A DNA stretch of 9,536 nucleotides from an uncultured Corynebacterium sp. GTDB taxonomy: Bacteria > Actinomycetota > Actinomycetes > Mycobacteriales > Mycobacteriaceae. The notes under the pieces were generated by a model that was given only the letters and a program-made list of their open reading frames with translations, ran no database searches and was not told the DNA's origin. How positions within the stretch are numbered: position 1 is the stretch's first letter; every line of letters begins with the position of its first letter. Location of the stretch: assembly GCF_937999985.1 (NCBI RefSeq), contig NZ_CALLDG010000123.1:1-9536 (forward strand), read 5' to 3'. This document shows positions 5,368-9,536 of this stretch, one piece after another. Both the position numbers and the translations under genes were made by a program.

Positions 5368-7065
5368 TTAGAAGTGGCGACCAACGTGAGCCTCGTCGCG
5401 CATGCGCTTGACCATGTGCGGGTGGTGCAGCTCGAACGCCGGGCGCTCGGAGCGGATGCGAGGCATGGAGTTGAAGTTGTGGCGCGGCGGCGGGCAAGAG
5501 GTTGCCCACTCCAGGGAGTTGCCGTAGCCCCACGGGTCATCGACGGTGACGACCTCGCCGTAGCGGTAGGACTTAAAGACGTTCCACAGGAACGGAATCA
5601 TGGAGATCGCCAGGATGCAAGCACCAACCGTGGAGATCTGGTTCAGGGTGGTGAAACCATCCGTCGGCAGGTAGTCAGCGTAACGACGCGGCATACCCAT
5701 GTTGCCCAGCCAGTGCTGCACCAGGAAGGTGGTGTGGAAGCCGATGGTAACCAGCCAGAAGTGGATCTTGCCCAGCTTCTCGTCCAGCATGCGACCGGTC
5801 ATCTTCGGGAACCAGAAGTAGATGCCAGCGAAGGAGGCGTAGGTCACGGTACCGAACAGGGTGTAGTGGAAGTGAGCAACCACGAAGTAGGTATCCGAAA
5901 CGTGGAAGTCCAGAGCCGGGGAAGCCAGCATGACACCGGTCAGACCACCGAAGAGGAAGGTGGCGAAGAAGCCGACCGCGAAGATCATCGGGGTCTCGAA
6001 GGTCAGGCGGCCCTTCCACATCGTGCCCAGCCAGTTGAAGAACTTCATACCGGTCGGCACGCCGATCAGGAACGTCATGAAGGAGAAGAACGGCAGCATC
6101 ACGGCGCCGGTCACGAACATGTGGTGCGCCCACACAGCCATGGACAGCGCAGCAATCGACAGGGTTGCGAACACCAGGCCGACGTAGCCGAACATCGGCT
6201 TGCGGGAGAACACCGGGAAGACCTCGGACACGATGCCGAAGAACGGCAGTGCCAAGACGTAAACCTCAGGGTGGCCGAAGAACCAGAACAGGTGCTGCCA
6301 CAGGATAGCGCCGCCGTTACCAGCGTCGTAGATGTGGCCACCCAGCTTGCGGTCGTAGAAGACACCCAGGGCTGCAGCGGTCAGCAGCGGGAAGATCAGC
6401 AGAACCAGCAGAGAGGTAACCAGGATGTTCCAGGTGAAGATCGGCATGCGGAACATGGTCATACCCGGCGCACGCAGGCACAGGATGGTGGTGATCATGT
6501 TCACAGCGGAAGCGATGGTACCGATACCACCAACGCCGACGCCCAGGATCCACAGCTCAGAGCCGACACCCGGAGAGTGCACAGCGTCTGCCAGCGGCAT
6601 GTACATGGTCCAACCGAAGTCAGCAGCACCACCCGGGGTCAGGAAGCCGAGCAGCATAACGACACCACCGGCGGTGGTCATCCAGAAGCCGAAGGCGTTC
6701 AGACGGGGGAATGCCACGTCAGGCGCGCCGATCTGCAGCGGCAGGATGTAGTTCGCGAAACCGAACACCATCGGGGAGCCGTACAGCAGCAGCATGATCG
6801 TGCCGTGCATCGTGAACAGCTGGTTGAACTGCTCATTGGACAGGAATTGCTGGCCCGGCGCGAAAAGCTCGAGACGGATCAGCAGGGCCATCAAGCCACC
6901 AACCATGAAGAAGGTGAAGGACATGATTAGGTACATGATGCCCAGAAGCTTGTGGTCGGTCGTGGTCAGCATCTTCCATGCGAGGCTGCCACGCGGTGCC
7001 TCACCGAAAGGCGCAGGCCGAGCCGGGGAAACCTCATGGCTTTCCCTAGGCGCTACTGCGGTCAT
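5368..7065 (-). CDS. ctaD: Cytochrome c oxidase (aa3-type) subunit I
   Basis: CtaD is the haem-copper core of the terminal oxidase that reduces oxygen to water in the cytoplasmic membrane and pumps protons. In actinobacteria it acts with the cytochrome bcc complex. The 565-aa protein shows the family's usual run of about twelve membrane segments. Ligands visible: H87 (FTMHGT, low-spin haem a), H265 with Y269 in GHPEVY (CuB and cross-linked Tyr), H314-H315 (CuB), and H398 / H400 in HFHY (haem a3 and haem a). The C-terminal tail (about 40 residues, ...PRIRSERPAFELHHPHMV...) is hydrophilic, as in actinobacterial relatives. The start at 7065 is chosen because AGGAGGA (complement of 7071-7077) lies just upstream. 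The frame stays open to 7146, but no ribosome binding site supports the longer form. It lies downstream of nrdF on the same strand with a 239-bp gap and its own promoter candidate. Confidence 0.97.
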   Translation of the reverse strand: MTAVAPRESHEVSPARPAPFGEAPRGSLAWKMLTTTDHKLLGIMYLIMSFTFFMVGGLMALLIRLELFAPGQQFLSNEQFNQLFTMHGTIMLLLYGSPMVFGFANYILPLQIGAPDVAFPRLNAFGFWMTTAGGVVMLLGFLTPGGAADFGWTMYMPLADAVHSPGVGSELWILGVGVGGIGTIASAVNMITTILCLRAPGMTMFRMPIFTWNILVTSLLVLLIFPLLTAAALGVFYDRKLGGHIYDAGNGGAILWQHLFWFFGHPEVYVLALPFFGIVSEVFPVFSRKPMFGYVGLVFATLSIAALSMAVWAHHMFVTGAVMLPFFSFMTFLIGVPTGMKFFNWLGTMWKGRLTFETPMIFAVGFFATFLFGGLTGVMLASPALDFHVSDTYFVVAHFHYTLFGTVTYASFAGIYFWFPKMTGRMLDEKLGKIHFWLVTIGFHTTFLVQHWLGNMGMPRRYADYLPTDGFTTLNQISTVGACILAISMIPFLWNVFKSYRYGEVVTVDDPWGYGNSLEWATSCPPPRHNFNSMPRIRSERPAFELHHPHMVKRMRDEAHVGRHF

Positions 7066-7223
7066 TAGTTCCTCCTGACTACGCGTGACCTGCCCTTTTC
7101 CTCTTGCGAGCCTTAAGTAACCCACAGGATTCTTTGAGCCGGTCACCCAAAAGAATGTTTCCTCTGCCCCGTTCCCGCTGGGTCGGTCTCGTCAACAACC
7201 GGCCCGAACAGACGCAGAATGCT

Positions 7224-7253
7224 TACATAGTATCCCGTTAACGCGCATTTCAA
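7224..7253 (-). promoter_or_regulatory. Candidate sigma-A promoter of ctaD
   Basis: On the minus strand TTGAAA (7253-7248) is followed after 15 bp by TACTAT (7232-7227), or after 18 bp by TATGTA (7229-7224). Both fit a housekeeping -35/-10 pair fairly well. Transcription would start near 7218, leaving a leader of about 150 nt before the ctaD start. The site lies about 50 bp past the nrdF stop. Confidence 0.5.
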
Positions 7254-7304
7254 TAGCCGTGGACGGTGCGCAGTTAATAGATCCCACGTTTTCGGGGGTG
7301 CTAA

Positions 7305-8300
7305 TTAGAAGTCCCAGTCGTCGTCGACGGTGTTCTCAGCCTTACCAATTACATAGGAAGAGCCGGAACCGGAGAAGAAGTCGTGGTTCTCGTCGCCACC
7401 CGGGTTCAAGGCGGAGAGGATCGCCGGAGAGACGCGAGTCTCGTCAGCCGGGAACAGCCCCTCGTAGCCCAGGTTATTCAGTGCCTTGTTGGCGTTGTAG
7501 CGCAGGAAGCGCTTCACGTCCTCAGTCCAGCCGAGCTCGTCGTACAGATCCTCGGTGTACTGCGCCTCGTTGTCGTACAGCTCCAGCAGCAGGTCGAAGG
7601 TGTGCTCCTTCAGCTCTTCCTGACGCTCCGGGGTCTCGTTCTCCAGCGCGCGCTGGTACTTGTAGCCGATGTAGTAGCCGTGCACGGACTCATCGCGGAT
7701 GATCAAACGAATAATGTCCGCGGTGTTGGTCAGCTTCGCGTGCGAGGACCAGTACATCGGCAGGTAGAAACCGGAGTAGAAAAGGAAGCTCTCCAGCAGA
7801 ACGGAGGCAATCTTCTTCTTCATCGGATCTTCACCCTCGTAGAAGTCGAGGATGATATTAGCCTTGTTCTGCAGCTTGTCGTTCTCCTCCGACCAACGGA
7901 ATGCGTCGTTGATCTCCGGCGTGGAGGCCAGCGTCATGAAGATAGAGGAATAAGACTTCGCGTGGACGCTCTCCATGAAGGAGATGTTCGTCATCACTGC
8001 TTCCTCGTGCGGGGTGGCCGCATCCTCGATCAGCTTCACCGCGCCGACGGTGCCCTGGATGGTGTCCAGCATGGTCAGGCCTGTGAACACGCGCATGGTC
8101 GCCTGCTTCTCCATGTCGTTCAGCGTGGACCAGCTGGGCACGTCGTTGGACAGCGGCACCTTCTCTGGCAGCCAGAAGTTGGCGGTGAGGCGATCCCACA
8201 CCTCCAGGTCCTTCTCGTCCGGAATGCTATTCCAGTTGATGGCGGCTACCGCATCGCCGTCGACGCGGTGTACGGGAGTGTGGGGTGCGTGCGCACTCAT
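7305..8300 (-). CDS. nrdF: Class Ib ribonucleotide reductase, small (radical) subunit
   Basis: NrdF houses the dinuclear metal site and tyrosyl radical that NrdE uses to reduce ribonucleoside diphosphates to deoxy forms. In corynebacteria the physiological cofactor is reported to be dimanganese. All ligands are visible in the 331-aa protein: D79, E110 and H113 (MESVHAKSY), E170 (LLESFLFYSGFY), E204 and H207 (RDESVHGYY), with radical tyrosine Y117. This is the same spacing as C. ammoniagenes NrdF, offset by two. The C-terminus ends DDDWDF, acidic and aromatic as needed for docking to NrdE. The start at 8300 is preceded by AAGGAGA (about 11 bp spacing). A GTG-initiated extension to 8363 has no such site. 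It lies divergent from ftn, with nrdE beyond it on the same strand, so the two RNR subunits are separate transcripts. Confidence 0.96.
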   Translation of the reverse strand: MSAHAPHTPVHRVDGDAVAAINWNSIPDEKDLEVWDRLTANFWLPEKVPLSNDVPSWSTLNDMEKQATMRVFTGLTMLDTIQGTVGAVKLIEDAATPHEEAVMTNISFMESVHAKSYSSIFMTLASTPEINDAFRWSEENDKLQNKANIILDFYEGEDPMKKKIASVLLESFLFYSGFYLPMYWSSHAKLTNTADIIRLIIRDESVHGYYIGYKYQRALENETPERQEELKEHTFDLLLELYDNEAQYTEDLYDELGWTEDVKRFLRYNANKALNNLGYEGLFPADETRVSPAILSALNPGGDENHDFFSGSGSSYVIGKAENTVDDDWDF

Positions 8301-8371
8301 CGCTTGCGTGTCTCCTTCTTCACAAAACGTGCTGGTTTTCTCGCTGACCCTCAGCTTGTGCACTTCGCCCC

Positions 8372-8400
8372 ATCGTACCCCGTTTCCGCGACGCGCCTAA
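8372..8400 (-). promoter_or_regulatory. Possible promoter of nrdF
   Basis: On the minus strand TTAGGC (8400-8395) lies 17 bp ahead of TACGAT (8377-8372), an acceptable -10. The leader would be about 65 nt. The -35 is poor. No clear NrdR-type box was recognised near it. Confidence 0.3.
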
Positions 8401-8412
8401 CCCTCGGCCATT

Positions 8413-8429
8413 ACCCCCATTGTGGGGGT
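8413..8429. other. Tight 7-bp hairpin in the nrdF-ftn spacer
   Basis: ACCCCCA (8413-8419) and TGGGGGT (8423-8429) pair around the 3-nt loop TTG. It looks like a terminator stem, but neither flanking gene is transcribed toward it and no T-run follows, so its role is unclear. It lies just upstream of the candidate nrdF promoter. Confidence 0.45.
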
Positions 8430-8434
8430 CTTGC

Positions 8435-8493
8435 TAGTGACGCCCTCAGCGTGTACTGGAGCCGGTTTCAGCCCGGAGCTGAGGGCGTCACTA
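8435..8493. repeat. Perfect 16-bp-arm palindrome between divergent nrdF and ftn
   Basis: TAGTGACGCCCTCAGC (8435-8450) and GCTGAGGGCGTCACTA (8478-8493) are exact complements with a 27-nt centre. GAGGGCGTCACTA of the right arm recurs after ctaD at 5345-5357. It could be an intergenic palindromic repeat family or a transcriptional insulator between the divergent promoters. Confidence 0.7.
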
Positions 8494-8534
8494 ACTAAAG
8501 AGCACGTCAGGATCGGTTTACAGGGCAACCTAAG

Positions 8535-8553
8535 TAAAGGCAGGCTCACCGAC
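8535..8553 (+). promoter_or_regulatory. DtxR-like box upstream of ftn
   Basis: TAAAGGCAGGCTCACCGAC matches the 19-bp corynebacterial DtxR consensus (TWAGGTWAGSCTWACCTWA) at about 13 of 19 positions by hand, including AGGCT and ACC in the core. An AACCTAA half-site (8527-8533) sits just left of it. Its centre is roughly 45 bp upstream of the expected ftn transcript start, a position that suits activation. Confidence 0.4.
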
Positions 8554-8578
8554 CAAACAATGCATCCTGACCTGCATT

Positions 8579-8604
8579 GATAATATAAGGGTAGCCTGCG
8601 TTTG
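8579..8604 (+). promoter_or_regulatory. ftn -10 region with a second DtxR-like box
   Basis: GATAAT (8579-8584) is a good -10, with overlapping alternatives TAATAT (8581-8586) and TATAAG (8584-8589). No good -35 lies 17 bp upstream, as is common for activator-dependent promoters. TAAGGGTAGCCTGCGTTTG (8586-8604) again matches the DtxR consensus at about 13 of 19 positions, mostly in its left half. Confidence 0.4.
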
Positions 8605-8641
8605 CTAGCCGATTAGATGAACCCTGGGTACGTTAAGCGGC

Positions 8642-9130
8642 ATGGAAATTAACGAGAAGTTTCAAAAGCAATTGAACGAACAGGTCACCGCCGAGCACCA
8701 GGCTGCGCTGGTTTACACGCAGCTGGCTTACGAGCTGGACCGTCTCTCCTTCGACGGTATGAGCAGCTGGATGCAGGCGCAGGCCGATGAGGAGCGCGAG
8801 CACGCTCAGAAGTTCGCGCAGCACCTGCTGGACCGCGATGCGCGCGTGGACATCGAGACCGTTGAGATGCCTTCCCTGAAGATCTCCACCCCGCTGGATG
8901 CCTTCGAGGCTTCCCTCGAGCACGAGCGTAAGGTCTCCGCGCTGATCCGCGAGCTGGTGAAGACCGCCGACGAGGTCGGCGACATTGACTCCCGCAACCT
9001 GCTGAACTTCTTCCTGGAGGAGCAGATCGAGGAGGAGGCCACCGTCAGCGGCATTATCGACCGCATCAAGCTGGTGGGCAACGATGGTTCCGGCCTGCTG
9101 CGCATCGACGCCGAGCTGGGTAACCGCTAA
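8642..9130 (+). CDS. ftn: Ferritin (iron storage)
   Basis: This 162-aa bacterial (non-haem) ferritin assembles into a 24-subunit cytoplasmic shell that oxidises and stores iron. The ferroxidase centre is complete: E18, Y25, E51, H54, E95, Q128 and E131, each one residue offset from E. coli FtnA. It contains no central Met haem ligand in bacterioferritin context, so it is Ftn rather than Bfr. Helix-forming, charged sequence runs throughout, with length normal for the family. The Shine-Dalgarno is weak (AAGCGG just before the ATG), but the start agrees with the usual N-terminus. It is a single-gene unit, divergent from nrdF, closed by a strong terminator. DtxR-like boxes upstream suggest iron-dependent control, as reported for ftn in C. 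glutamicum. Confidence 0.96.
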   Translation: MEINEKFQKQLNEQVTAEHQAALVYTQLAYELDRLSFDGMSSWMQAQADEEREHAQKFAQHLLDRDARVDIETVEMPSLKISTPLDAFEASLEHERKVSALIRELVKTADEVGDIDSRNLLNFFLEEQIEEEATVSGIIDRIKLVGNDGSGLLRIDAELGNR

Positions 9131-9170
9131 CAGCCATTAGGAACGGCCACTCAAAGGCCAATAAGAAAGA

Positions 9171-9200
9171 GCCGACTGGGATTCCTCCCAGTCGGCTTTT
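9171..9200. terminator. Strong bidirectional terminator between ftn and nrdE
   Basis: GCCGACTGGGA (9171-9181) and TCCCAGTCGGC (9186-9196) form a perfect 11-bp stem with a 4-nt loop, followed by TTTT on the + strand. On the minus strand the stem is followed by a T-rich tail (TCTTTCTTATT), so it should also end nrdE transcription. Confidence 0.9.
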
Positions 9201-9227
9201 CGTGTTCGGTGGGGGCCACTCCCCTAT

Positions 9228-9536
9228 TTAGAGCATGCAGCTAACGCAGCCCTCGACCTCCGTGCCGGTCAGGGCCGTCTGGCGGAGGCGGATGTAGTAG
9301 ATCGTCTTGATCCCCTTGCGCCATGCATAGATCTGCGCACGGTTGATGTCTCGCGTGGTGGCGGTGTCCTTAAAGAACAGAGTCAGCGACAGGCCCTGGT
9401 CCACGTACTTCGTGGCCACAGCGTAGGTGTCGATGATCTTTTCGTAGCCACTCTCGTAGGCGTCCTCGTAGTACTCCAGGTTCTCGTTCGTCATGTACGG
9501 AGCCGGGTAGTACACGCGGCCGATCTTGCCCTCTTT
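9228..9536 (-). CDS. nrdE: Class Ib ribonucleotide reductase, large (catalytic) subunit, C-terminal part
   Basis: The frame is open from the right window edge to the stop at 9228-9230, giving the last 102 residues of NrdE, the subunit that reduces ribonucleoside diphosphates. Recognisable are YYPAPYMTNENLEYYEDAYE, the region TYAVATKYVDQGLSLTLF, a segment TTRDINRAQIYAWRKGIKT, and the terminal TGTEVEGCVSCML. The C-terminal CxxC is the swinging thiol pair that is re-reduced by the NrdH redoxin. The rest of the gene, and probably nrdI and nrdH, lie beyond the window. It is on the same strand as nrdF but separated from it by the oppositely transcribed ftn. Confidence 0.96.
   Translation of the reverse strand, partial: KEGKIGRVYYPAPYMTNENLEYYEDAYESGYEKIIDTYAVATKYVDQGLSLTLFFKDTATTRDINRAQIYAWRKGIKTIYYIRLRQTALTGTEVEGCVSCML

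Larger units (their letters stand above)
8301..8641. promoter_or_regulatory. 341-bp divergent spacer between nrdF and ftn
   Basis: No gene is seen. It holds a possible nrdF promoter, two hairpins (8413-8429 and 8435-8493), an 8-bp inverted repeat GTCAGGAT / ATCCTGAC (8506-8513 and 8564-8571), two DtxR-like boxes and the ftn -10 region. Confidence 0.6.

Noticed and set aside
5362..6930. 522-codon open frame on the + strand opposite ctaD
   Set aside because: The protein is rich in His, Gln, Asp, Glu and Arg with no recognisable domain. It is the antisense shadow of a well-supported membrane protein in a GC-rich genome and has no ribosome binding site.
7066..7146. N-terminal extension of ctaD by 27 residues
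   Set aside because: There is no ribosome binding site for the upstream start, whereas AGGAGGA sits directly before the start at 7065.
8301..8363. N-terminal extension of nrdF by 21 residues from a GTG
   Set aside because: The start at 8300 has AAGGAGA upstream and gives the normal family length and metal-ligand numbering.
8301..8435. NrdR box upstream of nrdF
   Set aside because: I looked for the ACACTATAT-type palindrome expected of NrdR and found no convincing copy here. A matrix scan would be decisive.
7383..8498. 371-codon + strand frame opposite nrdF, running into the spacer
   Set aside because: It is an antisense shadow of nrdF, where every catalytic residue is visible on the other strand. 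It also runs through both hairpins.

Overview
The window reads as a moderately GC-rich actinobacterial chromosome, most probably a Corynebacterium. The evidence is a class Ib ribonucleotide reductase small subunit whose metal-ligand spacing matches corynebacterial NrdF, an actinobacterial aa3 oxidase subunit I, a tandem-ACT SerB, and the neighbourhood ctaD - nrdF - ftn - nrdE with serB beside ctaD, which I recall from C. glutamicum. The species cannot be fixed from sequence alone. No mobile element, tRNA, rRNA or CRISPR array is seen.

Layout, left to right: (1) The 3' end of an unrecognised + strand gene, then a long hairpin. (2) A two-gene minus-strand operon: an extremely acidic, arginine-free 181-aa protein followed 13 bp later by an ECF sigma factor. 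(3) A 311-bp divergent spacer with direct repeats and a palindrome, leading to a + strand acyl/4-coumarate-CoA ligase-type enzyme. (4) Convergent with it, a minus-strand phosphoserine phosphatase (serB) that starts at GTG without a visible Shine-Dalgarno and carries a nested inverted repeat ending exactly at the start codon. (5) A 707-bp gene-free, C-rich stretch with a dispersed 26-bp repeat (three copies), a 20-bp tandem repeat and several hairpins. (6) Minus-strand ctaD, with a long leader, behind minus-strand nrdF. (7) A 341-bp divergent spacer with a perfect 16-bp-arm palindrome and two DtxR-like boxes, then + strand ferritin (ftn). (8) A strong bidirectional terminator and the C-terminal part of minus-strand nrdE.

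How the genes relate: nrdE and nrdF supply deoxyribonucleotides, and NrdF carries a dinuclear metal centre. Ferritin stores iron between the two nrd genes, and ctaD is the haem/copper core of the terminal oxidase, so the right half is a metal-dependent housekeeping cluster. serB makes serine. The CoA ligase activates a carboxylic acid, probably a fatty or aromatic acid. The most novel-looking gene is the acidic protein translated just ahead of the ECF sigma factor, a candidate partner or regulator unlike the usual zinc-binding or membrane anti-sigma factors. The least explained DNA is the repeat-rich spacer between serB and ctaD.
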